Numbered from the stretch's first letter, positions 34,086 to 45,239 are shown. The stretch is DNA of 64,000 nt from Oreohelix idahoensis (GCA_024509875.1 JAMPIV010010594.1:434001-498000); one strand, 5' to 3'. Notes: generated from the sequence alone by a model not told the origin. Translations and numbers: made by a program.

Positions 34086-36273
34086 CTCTTTAGATACTCC
34101 TTGGCCTCCGTAGTTTCCTCATCCTCCATAGTTTCATCAGTCTCTGTCCTTTACTTGGAGTCTTACAAGGAAATGTAAAAAAACAAAAAAGAAGAAGAGG
34201 AAAAACTGAAAAGACTATGAGAGAACCCAAAGAGATTGAAAACCTGGAAAGACTCAGAGAAATCATAGAAAAGAGAAGAACTGTAAAGTCACAGAGGAGT
34301 GATTGAGGAAACAAATGGGAAAATACAATGAGAGGAACACAAAAGTGGGAAGACATGGAAAGACAATGAAAGAACCTGACATATCTCTGCATTACTCTAT
34401 TAAACAGTGAACTAATATGAAGAAATGAAACTGATAAATGTCCAAAACTAAAAACTAGAAGGAAATACCCCATATTAAAAAAGTTGGCTGGATCTGCATG
34501 ATGTGCAGACCATCTGTTGCTGTCGTTTTTGACGGAGTCATAATAGGTAAATCTATTTAATACTTTTGTTGTAAAACTTTGTTGGTCAAAGTTGGATAAT
34601 TGGGTATTAACTTCTATGAGAGGTTGTTTAAGGGTTATCTTCTCTTTCTTTCAATCATTGTCGTTGATCTGTCTTAACGATGCTCAGTTTTATGCTGTCT
34701 GGGCATGCGCAAGTTCTGGGCACGAACTGAGGAAACTTCCATCAGGGAGGTTGTGTTTTGGGCTGTCGGACATGATGTCCGTTGTGATTTTCTCTATATC
34801 ATCGTGGGGATTGTAAAGTTTTCGATATGACTGAAATGTCAATGTTTTCCCCAGTGATTCTTTGTTCGTCAAGAGTGACGACATTTATTAAGTGTGTATC
34901 CAGAAGATTCTGTAAAAGGTAAATGACATTCTTATTAATATGCCTTTGGTTGCAGAACATTTGAAGTTACCTATCTGCGAGTGAAGCTCACAGATCTTGA
35001 GAGACAGAATTCCTTCTTTGCTTCTTGTTCTAGCCAAATGAGACTATGTGTTTTCAATTGAACAGAAGCCTAATGATGATGATAAATTATTGTGGACGCT
35101 GTAGGTTGGCGGTATATATATGTTTAGCATGGTTTGATCGTGCCTGCTAACAAAGGATACACAGCTGTCTACATATTGTCTACATTACGGCCAATATTTT
35201 TCAACAAGAGGAAATATACCTGGCGGGCTATGCCAGTTGAATAACAGCCTTAAGTATTATTGCTACGCAATTTAGGAGCTCGTTTGTTGGACGACAGAGC
35301 TAATTAAGTACCTGACGCGCTGAGTCAATGGTACGGAAGCTACATTATAAACTGTAACATTAGGACAGATGATGTTTGGGTATGTCCTAGTTGATGTATG
35401 ATGCAAGCCTTTGATTACCAGACATTTAACAGTCTTTCATTATTATGTGAAGTCCTTGATCTTGTCGATTTGACTGTCCTGTTGATGCTACTGTCAGTTT
35501 CGTAAATAAATGTTTGAAACGTGCCAGCAGTCTTCAATTCATCATTGACTACTGCATGCGAGTGTATGGGTGCATTTATTGACTTTACTAAGAGCTTCAA
35601 GCATTAACGTTCTCGTCTACACCCACACTCAGCACATCATAATACCAGTACCACACATCTACAACATGTACGCTGTTTTGTGTGAGTGATCATAGTACCC
35701 CTCGCAGTGCCTCACGCTGGTGGCTGTTACATTTCTGGCCGTTACATTTCTGGTGACCTACATTAACACCGCAACATTACACAGTCCAGGTGATAAACGA
35801 CACGTTCACTCTGCCAGCTTTCACATCACGCATAAACAGTACGTTACACCATCAAATACAGAATTGTCTACATACAGGAACATCAGACCTGCACTGGAAT
35901 ATATGCATTTGCTTCAAAATTCAACATTGACAGAAAAGTCTGGGAACAGTACATGACTGACAGAATCATTACTGGAATAATGGAACAAACTCCAATAATT
36001 CAACGAAATAAGATTGTACAACCCATGAATGACAATCATGATTACAGAAAGATCAACTGCCAATATTTGCCAAGGTGGTTTATGAAGAAGCAAGTTTAAA
36101 CACAACAAACAACAACAAAAATAAACGTGTCCTTATGATGTCAGACCTAGCACAGAAAAGTTTATTCCCAGAATTTACTGACAACTCCCTATAAGATAAC
36201 TGATGAAAGAATGTAGTCAAACAAATGCAGAAAATATACAGCCTGCCAACATATGGCTTCAAAGATAAAATCC
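34086..36273. other. Unassigned DNA, about 2.2 kb
   Basis: The stretch 34150-34400 is very A/G-rich on the plus strand. Elsewhere nothing is assignable. A short tandem GTTACATTTCTGG duplication lies at 35727-35753. The several open frames of 60-130 codons have no recognisable domain and overlap on both strands. Confidence 0.45.
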
Positions 36274-36277
36274 TTAA

Positions 36278-36959
36278 CTGATTCCGTACGCAAGATCTAA
36301 TAATAGACGCAAAGGCCGAACGCTGTAGACGTAAGATCTTTTAAAAGAAGCTGATTTATTTCATTGTTTTTTTCTATTCTGATATTTTATACTGCCCGGA
36401 ATTTATCTCGAACGGAAGTAAACACAAAACTGGGCAAATTTCAACAAGCTTCAACGTCTTTTATTTGCGTTTGAACGGATTTTTTCACATTTATCTTCAT
36501 CTTTAATCGTGTTTTGTCGTATCGCCATAATGGCCGAAAAACACACAGGATATGTTACTAATATGTGAACAGTGAACAAACTGTGTGATCAACCATAACT
36601 TTCTAACTTTTTCTGTGTTTCTAAATGGATTACCTGCACAAAGAGAGCAGTGAAACTGTATTGTGATAACAATTTATGTTACAAGCCTTACGTAAGTCGA
36701 AAATGTTTGTTCAAAATTTCAAGTTATCTTTTTTCCGTGTACATGTTATCTGTTATAACATAAACATAACATAAAATTAGCTAGAAAGGCATATGGATTT
36801 ATATTGTTCATCCAATGTACTTTAATTTGATATATAATATGTTATACTTAACTCATGATTAGACACACATTGTCAGTAAACGTAAATTATGTATGTGTAA
36901 ATTTTTGGGGCTTAAAAATAATTCCGTCCAGAGCTGAAAATAATTACGTACGGAATCAG
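36278..36959. mobile_element. 682-bp TTAA-flanked element with 13-bp inverted ends
   Basis: CTGATTCCGTACG at the left end is the exact reverse complement of CGTACGGAATCAG at the right end, and TTAA lies immediately outside both (36274-36277 and 36960-36963). No coding capacity is present, so it is a MITE. TTAA targets are used by piggyBac and some other superfamilies; the ends do not look like the CCC-type piggyBac ends at 32.9 kb. Confidence 0.82.
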
Positions 36960-37000
36960 TTAACAACAACATTATGATATATCAAAGTAATGACTATACA

Positions 37001-37566
37001 GGTAGTCCCTGACTTACAATGGAGTTCTATTCCGACGGCTCCATCGTGAGTCAAAGTCGTTGTACGGAGGAAGCCACTATAAATTACAATGACCGTAAGG
37101 ATATGTTCACAAGAAACATATCTGAGAGGATAAAGGAAAGGATCCTGTTACACGCCTATTGAGGCATATTGGGAATATGGTGTTAGGCCCATATCTTCTT
37201 GACCATCGGCACAATAGGGTTTTCCTAGAGTTGCTCTGATACCCAATTTATGAGGCTGGGTCAACCCAAGAGCCGTTTGCGGTCTAAAAAAAATCCCACC
37301 TCAACTGAAGATCAAACCATGGACCACCGAGCAAGGAAGCCAGTGTGCTACCGCGGCTCCATACGACAAAATGCTAAAATATGTTTGTTTTGTTATTTAT
37401 TTTTAAAATTTGTATACTTTATTTATAGTGAAGTAATATGTACAAATTACATAATAAAATTACTGTACAGTACTAAGTAATGAAACAAAGTGTACAGTAA
37501 TTCTAGGATGACAGTTGTAAGTACAAGTGGTCGTAAGTTGCATACATCTTAAGTCGAGGACAATCG
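37001..37566. mobile_element. Foldback-type repeat with nested SINE
   Basis: The left end GGTAGTCCCTGACTTACAA resembles the inward-read right end (TTGTCCTCGACTTAAGA), and further TTACGACC-like words continue the inverted similarity. A SINE-like block fills the middle (about 37130-37370). Ends are imperfect and no TSD is certain. Confidence 0.45.
37130..37370 (-). mobile_element. tRNA-derived SINE, minus strand
   Basis: On the minus strand GGTAGCACACTGG matches the polymerase III A box with one change, and GGTTTGATCTTC about 30 bases later is a near B box. The spacing and order fit a tRNA-like head of about 70 bases. Downstream is a non-tRNA body of about 150 bases. The 3' end is not defined. 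Confidence 0.5.
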
Positions 37567-37848
37567 GCAGCTTCATATGGCTAAAACATGGGCTTCAAAC
37601 TGAACAAATAAACATTCAGTTCTTGATGACTTCTCTATCTGCTGCTAACAGAGCATGGAACAACCTCTGGAGCTGGTTCTCTTACAGGCAGCTTGTACTA
37701 AAGTAAACATGTACTCTTACATCTGTGGCTTATGTAGCAATATAACTTACATGTTGAGGTTGATAGCTTCATGTTAGTCATCTCTTCTGACATGCTCGAG
37801 GGAACAGTATTCTTATTTTTTCTTTGTTCTCACACAACAATAAGGGAC
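37567..37848. other. Unassigned spacer
   Basis: Nothing recognisable was seen here between the foldback repeat and the hairpin. Confidence 0.4.
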
Positions 37849-37926
37849 AATTTAAACTACAGAAATTTTTCTTAATTAAGGTGGAGAACCACCTTATACT
37901 TAAGAACAATTTCTGTAGTTTAAATT
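37849..37926. repeat. Long hairpin, about 37-bp arms and 4-base loop
   Basis: AATTTAAACTACAGAAATT starts the left arm and its complement ends the right arm; the centre is GGTGG-AGAA-CCACC. A few mismatches and a two-base bulge are present. It abuts the 5' end of the truncated LINE-E. Confidence 0.85.
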
Positions 37927-38575
37927 GAAGAGCCACATTTACCTACCTAGGATGCATAGTACCACCAGACAGCAGAACAAGCAAAGACATCATCAAGAAC
38001 AGAATAAATAAAGCGACAATATCCTTTGCTAGTCTCAACAACATCTGGAAGTCCTCTCAGTACAGCACAAACACCAAATTAATATTATACGAGAGCTGTG
38101 TACTTTCTGTGCTTCTCTATGGTGCGAAATGCTGGAGAGTAACAGAGAAGGAAATGTCGAAATTGTCCTTCTTCCACACAATCTGCCTAAGGAAAATTCT
38201 CCAAATTTTTTGACTGAATACCATCACCAACCAAGAACTACTTACTTGGAGTAACCAAGAGGACATGCACACCATCAAAGCTGGCAGACGCTGGAGTTGT
38301 GTTAGCCACGTCCTCAGAAGAGACCCTAATGCCATCACAAGAACAGCTATGCTATGGACCCCTGAAGGAAAGCGAAAGAGAGGCCGACCAAAAGCAACTT
38401 GGCGGAGAACCGTGGAGGCCGTGATGCAAAGAATGAACCAGAGTTGGGGCACTGTACGAAGGATGGCTGCCGACCAAACAAAGTGGAAGCAATTTGTTGC
38501 TGCCCTACAAAATGCCACCAGGCATGATGGCCACTGACTGCTTTGACAGTCGGCGACTAAGGATCAAAGAAGAAG
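37927..38575 (+). mobile_element. LINE-E: 3' part of a non-LTR element
   Basis: The protein frame starts at an RT thumb TYLGCIV, continues through LLYGAKCWR, and after an in-frame stop near 38213 gives a C-terminal domain with GKRKRGRPKATWRRT and a tryptophan motif (SWGTVRRMAADQTKW). The LINE C-terminal GRPxxTWRR pattern is unmistakable. The 3' end has an AAAGAAGAAGG tail. It is 5'-truncated and dead. Confidence 0.8.
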
Positions 38576-38890
38576 GTGCAGAATAACAATGAAATTCAAG
38601 TCTGAAGGATCATTGGATAGACAGAAAGACAAGGTTTCCACACACAAAAAATATCATCCACATAGAAAACGTGTTGAGATGGCAGGAAGGAGCTCTGCTA
38701 AAGCATTTAAGTGATGCCACACTATATCAACAATCAACAACACATTAACCAATAACATAGTTAATTTATCATGTACGAATCTGTATCTGTGTGTGCATAC
38801 AGATAGGCATCCACACATGAAACATTCTTGCATCAGCATGACCAACAATTTATAAGATAAAATACATGGTTACATAGATGCTGTCATTTT
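38576..38890. other. Unassigned spacer
   Basis: No gene or repeat was seen between the two LINE fragments. Confidence 0.4.
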
Positions 38891-38894
38891 ATCA

Positions 38895-39080
38895 ATTACA
38901 CTTTCAGCCCCCTCAAGCAGCATTGACCTTCAACAAATTTATGCCAAGTCTTCCTGTCACGTGACATCAGCTCAAGGTCATTCCATTTCTTCTTCATCCC
39001 TTTCATGCACTGTCTCCTGTTCTCTTCTCCGTGTGTTTTTTGGTCTTCCACTGCATCTCTTACCCTGGGGATTCCATAAC
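38895..39080 (-). mobile_element. LINE C-terminal fragment, minus strand
   Basis: Minus-strand translation gives CSGRPKNTRRE and later LMSRDRKTWHKFVEG, the usual LINE C-terminal GRPKxT and RDRxxW pattern. Upstream of it, at the junction with the 26-bp minisatellite, the frame reads HIEDMTVLVME, the place where LINEs commonly have a GHxxR motif. Confidence 0.6.
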
Positions 39081-39103
39081 AAGGACTGTCATGTCCTCAA
39101 TGT

Positions 39104-39728
39104 GTGTCCTATCTAAGTCTCATCAATGTGTGTCCTATCTATGTCTCCTCAATGTGTCACCTATCTGTCTCCTCAATGTGTGTCCTATCTATGTCTCCTC
39201 AATGTGTGTCCTATCTATGTCTCCTCAATGTGTGTCCTATCTATGTCTCCTCAATGTGTCACCTATCTATGTCTCCTCAATGTGTGTCCTATCTATGTCT
39301 CCTCAATGTGTGTCCTATCTATGTCTCCTCAATGTGTGTCCTATCTATGTCTCCTCAATGTGTGTCCTATCTATGTCTCCTCAATGTGTGTCCTATCTAT
39401 GTCTCCTCAATGTGTGTCCTATCTATGTCTCCTCAATGTGTGTCCTATCTGTCTCCTCAATGTGTGTCCTATCTGTCTCCTCAATGTGTGTCCTATCTAT
39501 GTCTCCTCAATGTGTGTCCTATCTGTCTCCTCAATGTGTGTTCTATCTATGTCTCATCAATGTGTGTCCTATCTATGTCTCCTCAATGTGTGTCCTATCT
39601 ATGTCTCCTCAATGTGTGTCCTATCTATGTCTCATCAATGTGTGTCCTATCTATGTCTCATCAATGTGTGTCCTATCTATGTCTCCTCAATGTGTGTCCT
39701 ATCTATGTCTCCTCAATGTGTGTCCTAT
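39104..39728 (+). repeat. Minisatellite, 26-bp unit, about 24 copies
   Basis: The unit is TGTGTGTCCTATCTATGTCT followed by CCTCAA. A 24-bp variant lacks AT, and some copies have CATCAA or TGTCACC. Because 26 is not a multiple of three and the unit has no stop in any forward frame, three overlapping open frames of over 200 codons arise; they are not genes. Confidence 0.95.
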
Positions 39729-40146
39729 CCACCCCCAACTATCATATGCATGCACCATAAATATCAGTACTAAAGATGCTACAACAAGTTATAACATATA
39801 CAGGCAACAAACAGCTGTAAGCAGATTTCATAACAAATTAGTTTCCACAGATAAACATTATCTTAAAGCAGGCTGCGTTCCATAACCTCATTTATTATCT
39901 TTCTATAGTGATAACATAATATACAATTATACGGCAATACACCAGCAATATTAGTCAGAAGATACAAACAAAACAGAATACGCTGATTAGACGGTATTAA
40001 CAGCCAGAGTGATGCATTGAGGCATATCTGGAGGCATCCTTATATGACTTCCTCTGTCTGTGAGGCTAATTACACCTTCATTGACTCTTGAAATCTTCAA
40101 AGAACCAGAAAATACCAATGAAACAAGGAGTGATAAAAGATGATGA
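39729..40146. other. Unassigned spacer between two minisatellite/LINE blocks
   Basis: No gene was found. The minus-strand open frame 39987-40334 overlaps the plus-strand LINE-F and shows no own domain. Confidence 0.45.
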
Positions 40147-40372
40147 TAGGACACATATTGAGTGAGGCAAGCAGCATATAATATTATAAGCAGTATTTGT
40201 TCTGGAATCATCAGGGTATGGTGAATAGGAGACCCGAAAACACATGGAGAAAGGAACTGGAGGCAGGTTTTACAAGGATAAAGAAGACAGGGACAGAGCT
40301 TGGGTGGATGGCACAAGACAGGAGGATTTGGCATGAGACTAAAGGCCTATGTTCCAGGGCACTGATGATAAT
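40147..40372 (+). mobile_element. LINE-F: C-terminal fragment
   Basis: The frame contains FWNHQGMVNRRPENTWRKEL and a following MAQDRRIWHETKGLCS, the standard LINE C-terminal pattern. It is followed by a short TGATGATAAT tail near 40362. Everything upstream of the last about 70 codons is missing. Confidence 0.65.
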
Positions 40373-40375
40373 ACC

Positions 40376-40984
40376 TCCCAAGCAGACATCTCAATGTTCA
40401 AGGCCCTCCCAAGCAGACATGCCACTGTTCAAGGCCCTCCCAAGCAGACATCCCACTGTTCAAGGCCCTCCCAAGCAGACATCCCACTGTTCAAGGCCCT
40501 CCCAAGCAGACATGCCACTGTTCAAGGCCCTCCCAAGCAGACATGCCACTGTTCAAGGCCCTCCCAAGCAGACATGCCACTGTTCAAGGCCCTCCCAAGC
40601 AGATGTCTCACTGTTCAAGGCCCTCCCAAGCAGACGTCCCACTGTTCAAGGCCCTCCCAAGCAGACGTCCCACTCTTCAAGGCCCTCCGAAGCAGATGTC
40701 CCACTCTTCAAGGCCCTCCCAAGCAGACGTCCCACTGTTCAAGGCCCTCCCAAGCAGATGTCCCACTGTTCAAGGCCCTCCCAAGCAGACGTCCCACTGT
40801 TCAAGGCCCTCCCAAGCAGACGTCCCACTGTTCAAGGCCCTCCCAAGCAGACATCCTACTGTTCAAGGCCCTCCCAAGCAGATGTCCCACTCTTCAAGGC
40901 CCTCCCAAGCAGACGTCCCACTGTTCAAGGCCCTCCCAAGCAGACGTCCCACTGTTCAAGGCCCTCCCAACCAGACGTCCCACT
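40376..40984 (+). repeat. Minisatellite, 31-bp unit, about 20 copies
   Basis: The unit is GGCCCTCCCAAGCAGACGTC followed by CCACTGTTCAA. All forward frames stay open because 31 is not a multiple of three and no stop occurs, which produces three spurious long open frames. Variation is concentrated at the GACGTC site, which appears also as GATGTC and GACATC. Confidence 0.95.
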
Positions 40985-41330
40985 TCATTTCAACTGAAAA
41001 AGAAGATACTGGACAGTCTTTGGAAGACAATAGAACACCAGGGGAAGATAAATATGGAAAGATAATCTCATTTTTACTGCCAGGCCATAGGATGAAAGTG
41101 ATGTGGTCACCTGAATGTGGCTTCAACCACTCCCTTATCACCAACATAATAGCAGATTTGAGTCAGACTGATTGCTAAAGTGTGCACTCTGCAAACATAA
41201 TTGCTTACAGCAGCTGTAAGGGATGAAATATCAGCCCAGATGGAAGTTAAGTAAATTTTAGATACCTTGCAAGTATTATTTTTTAACCATTCAATAGAAT
41301 AAGGGGCCTTAAATGTCAAAATATATTCAA
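40985..41330. other. Unassigned spacer
   Basis: No gene is visible here. The minisatellite open frames run into it for a short distance only. Confidence 0.4.
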
Positions 41331-42120
41331 AGGGGAAGAGTGGATTAAGTCTATTTCCTTACATACCAGCAGGTCATCATCAGCCTTGGCAGAGAGTATA
41401 GAACTTGGAGCAATGGGAAAGCAAAACTGGAAATTAATCAACTGATACATGACCATGCCAGGGATAATGATGCCATTGTGTATACTGACGAGTCTGTGAT
41501 GAGAAATCAAGTTGGGGCTTCTCTGCTAGGGTAAAGGGCAGAATCGTCACAGAACATAGCTTGCCTTACAAGATAATAACTTCCAGCATGAGAATGGAGG
41601 TAAAGGCAACTACTGCAGCCTTAAGGAAGCTAACTGAAACTTCAATAACAAAGGCAGTCATTGTGTCAGAATCTCAGTCCAAGCTTCGAAAGGTTCAAAA
41701 TGGTTGGCTACGGCAGGAAAGGAAAACATTCATATAAGCTTTGAATCTGCAGCAGCAGGTATGGATCTACAGTCCAAGTAATGCAGGAGTACGCAGTAAT
41801 GAGAAAGCTGACAGACAAGTACCAAGAGCACCCACAGTGGGGACACTGGCTATGGATAAGGGAGAGATACTCATAACAATTAATGGTCGCCTGTAAGAGA
41901 ATGACACTGCAATGGATGAATCATCAAGGCCAAAACTGTTTGGAATTTGGCATTAAATGTAAATCTATCAGACATGGACGTATGAGAGGATACATCCATC
42001 GTGTATAGGCTACAACCAGCGAGCTACACTGCAGGAACAGTTAGCAATCACACTCTTCGACGTGTGTTGAGGGAGACGTAGCACCTTCGGGTTTGCTCAA
42101 AGTGCAAGGATGACGATTCT
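41331..42120 (+). pseudogene. Degenerate LINE RNase H region
   Basis: Translations in shifting frames show RNase H features of LINE ORF2: IVYTDESVM (first Asp), MRMEVKATTAALRKL (Glu), VIVSESQSKLRK and SNAGVRSNEKADRQ. The last is the HxGxxGNExAD motif with a degraded His. Stops and frameshifts occur roughly every 100 bp. This is an old fragment of an RNase H-bearing LINE, distinct from LINE-J. Confidence 0.55.
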
Positions 42121-42350
42121 GTTTTTTTTTTTTTTAAATTAATGAAGATAAACAGAAATCCCATTCAACCTCTGATGGGTTATAATTAGGATATATATTG
42201 TTTTCAATTCCAAATAATATGAACAACTGCCGACATGAGAAAGTGGCATCACATTTGAAAATAGGGATACTCACTATTGTGCTTAGGCCTATACGTTAAA
42301 TAATAAAAAAAAAAATAAAATACAAACAAACAAACAAACAAAATCAAGAA
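42121..42350. repeat. Simple-repeat stretch: poly-T, poly-A and CAAA microsatellite
   Basis: A T run at 42121-42134, an A run near 42305 and ACAAACAAACAAACAAA at about 42323-42342. The last may be the 3' tail of the minus-strand LINE-J. Confidence 0.7.
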
Positions 42351-42511
42351 GAAACTATGAACAAGAATAATATTAAAGTGGAGGGGTGTAAAGGCCTGGT
42401 GGTTCTGGTTATATAACGGACTTTACCAGATATTTAATTGACTTTCATCTGTTTAAAGTCACATGCATCGTAAGAACAGCATCAGACCTTCACATTCCCA
42501 GCCACTATATA

Positions 42512-42815
42512 TTAACGTGTTCGTGTTAAATATTGTTTGACTATATTATGCAGTTCCCTAGGTCTGTCTATTCTCAACACCTCCTCTATATTTATAGGTA
42601 AGTTGGATGCCTGCAAATAATCCAATATTGGTATTCTCATTTGGTCATACCTCTTACACTTTAACAAGAAATGTTCTATATTATTGTCTTGAAGACATCC
42701 TGCACAGTAAGGTTCTTCTATTCTGAAATAGCCTTTTCCCAGCTGTAGTCTGAGAAGTTTCTTATTACTGGGAATTTTCAATTCCCTAGATATCTGACAT
42801 TTTCTTGTTGGAGCC
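42512..42815 (-). pseudogene. LINE-J ORF2 C-terminus, zinc-knuckle-like
   Basis: The frame continues the RNase H piece that ends at 51346: without element C and one GAGCC copy the codons run on in phase. It includes YCAGCLQDNNIEHFLLKCKR, a CxxC...H....C zinc motif common at the end of I-group ORF2 proteins, and stops at 42512. The ATG-like start at 42781 is internal. This piece and the RNase H piece together are strong proof of the insertion. Confidence 0.85.
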
Positions 42816-45218
42816 TGTGGTAAAGTGGGATGATATAAATATTTATAGGGGACTTAGTGTACTGACTGAGATCAGCTGTGAAGGTATCTGTATCTAATAG
42901 GTGTAGTGTTTTACAGATAACCTTTCTTTGCTACCACATTTAGACCTCAGTCAGAATTATTCTGGAATATTGTGATGACTACGTTGAATGTCTAGGGTTA
43001 TGATAATGATGAAGTGTAAGTCACAACAACAACAGACAGATAAACAATTTAATTTAATCCACAACACTTTACAACACTGTGACACTCACATACATATAAC
43101 ACTCTATAAGACTATCTTAAATGAGTCAAGTCTTAACGTTTAAAAATATATGTATTAATTCCTTCAAATATTAGATACCCTGATTCAACTACAAAGTGAA
43201 CCAGGAATCACAATCAAATGTAATCACAAGTTATATGTACACAATTTATAGATAGAATCTTTGTATTGACATATATTATTATTATTATCATATGTGTGTA
43301 AGTTGTGATGTAGTACTATGAGGTAATACTGGCTTGTTCAAGCTTGGTTGTTGTTTGTCATCATGACTTCAAGTGTTTGCTTCTGGAGGAAATAGTATTG
43401 GGAAAAGTTCACAGTTCCTGTCATTTGAAACAATTAATTGTCCCTCTTTATTTAATATACTGTCAATTTTTGAGGGGGGTACATAAGATTGAGCTGCTCT
43501 GGCCACAGAATCTTATCTTCTGTGAGGGCGGCAGGAAACAGTCTCCTCTGCTCGCTTGCTTCACCGTATTCTTGAGACACCACACTGGTCGCTATCTGGA
43601 CCAAGGGGTATGCTATCAGCCTCTGGATTCAGCAAAACTCAGACCAGGTGCTGCTTCAATAAGTTAGGACCACGGTCCCTGAAACAAGAAGGTTGTACCT
43701 CCTACTTCAGAACTAATTTATAATCTATTTCCACACTGAAACACAATACATAACAAACACCGAGTTCAGCGCGGTAGGCCAACTGTTAGCTTCTCATGTA
43801 ACAACATTCACCAGTATTCCTCTCCCTAATGGTTACTACGCCTCTGCAATTTCAGCTGTAATTCCTTCTATACAATAAGATAGGTGTCACAGTACTATTT
43901 GGCAATTCCATGCAGTTATACTTTTCTCCGACAAGTTTTGTTCAGGTTGGAGCAATATCTAGGCTTTGCCTCATGTTTGCTACTGAACCACACACATATA
44001 CAGACATAAATTATCAATTCACATTCAATTTTCATCTAAAAGATATCAAATATGTCAATCTTACCACAATTCATGGAAATAATAAACAAATACGTTGACT
44101 GGCGATGAATTATGGCACAATTTCGATCTGCCTCTGTCCCAGGCTTTTATTTAGAAAAATATGAGCTGGATCTCAACGCACTGCTTCTTAGTAAGTTTAT
44201 TTTAAAATGTGGCACTGAACAGACGCTCCTAATTGACTATATCAAATGGTCTAGCCAATAGGACCATGTTTACAAAAGCTTTTGAAAAAATTTACCCTTC
44301 CTACGTTTCCCCTAACAACCAAAAATAGTATTTGCAGTCCGACTAATCGTGGTTCGCCTTACATATACTTCTAGCCAATCAAATAGGATTTAACTTGTTG
44401 GCCTATTTCCCGTAAAATGGTGGTTTCAAAACATGCCACTGAGCAATTATGATTTGGTGCTGTCAGACACCCTCACTATTTTCTTTTGGCTATAATTTGT
44501 TAATTCCTAGACTATTTGCGTAACACTTAACATATTCTTTGTCAGCAAGTCCTAAGGAACCCAAATATATAAATTTAATGGGGCTAAGTGGCTGCGTTCA
44601 AAATATGCATTTTCTTCTACCTCCCGTTCACTTCGATACGAGGTGGTGTCTTCTGTACTGTCAGGCTTTCAGACATAAAACAGTATAATGTCATGTTTAC
44701 TAATAAGCATTAAACAGGTTTTTAAAACCTAACCCTCGTATTGGTAGTGTTTTTTATCACTGTCTATTTGAAAAAAAAAAAGTTAGTGCTTCATGCCTTT
44801 CGCTTGGGGGTGGCATTAATTTTATATCGCGAGACGCGTGTTAGTGTTGCATGCGTTCCTCCGTTCAGCTCTCTCTCTCTCTCTATCCTAAGTCCATCTG
44901 TCCTTTCGTTTATGTTAACGTAGTGTATATAATTCATTAATGCTAGTATTAATCTAGGTCATTAAGCAGCTTGCGTAACTCACGGTTTTCTAAGAAACAC
45001 AGTACTAGTTGTATTTTTCGAACGTGTGTAGTTTTATGCAGACGGAGCATAAAAAGGGGGTTTCTTGTTCAACTAGCATGACGTTCTATTAACACAGGCG
45101 TACGCTATTGGAAAGCACGGGTCTTTAATCATTCTTCTTTCCCTTTTATTGAATTAATGTGTTAGGCTTTATATTTACTTTTTAATTTATATATGTGGAT
45201 TTAGAATGTTTCACGACA
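42816..45218 (-). repeat. Element C 3' LTR
   Basis: 2403 bp, ending (element sense) TTTACCACA at 42816 and beginning TGTCGTGAAA at 45218. It is almost identical to 48945-51345. Blocks near its 3' end match the element B LTR, for example ATCATAACCCTAGACA and GTGGTAGCAA. It includes a CT microsatellite near 44870. Confidence 0.95.
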
Positions 45219-45235
45219 AATTCTCCCCACTTAAA
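45219..45235 (-). promoter_or_regulatory. Element C polypurine tract
   Basis: In element sense AAGTGGGGAGAATT ends directly at the 3' LTR start. Only the last bases differ from the tract of element B. Confidence 0.75.
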
Positions 45236-45239
45236 ACAG

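Noticed and set aside
34090..34473. 127-codon minus-strand open frame
   Set aside because: It is the complement of an A/G-rich tract, giving a low-complexity Phe/Ser/Leu protein with no domain.
39031..40998. Six long overlapping open frames of 210-285 codons rich in Cys, Ser and Pro
   Set aside because: They are translations of the 26-bp and 31-bp minisatellites in all three frames, with no start context or conserved domain.
43344..43667. Identical 107-codon open frames at 43344 and 49473
   Set aside because: They are inside the two LTRs of element C; identity reflects recent LTR copying, not coding constraint.
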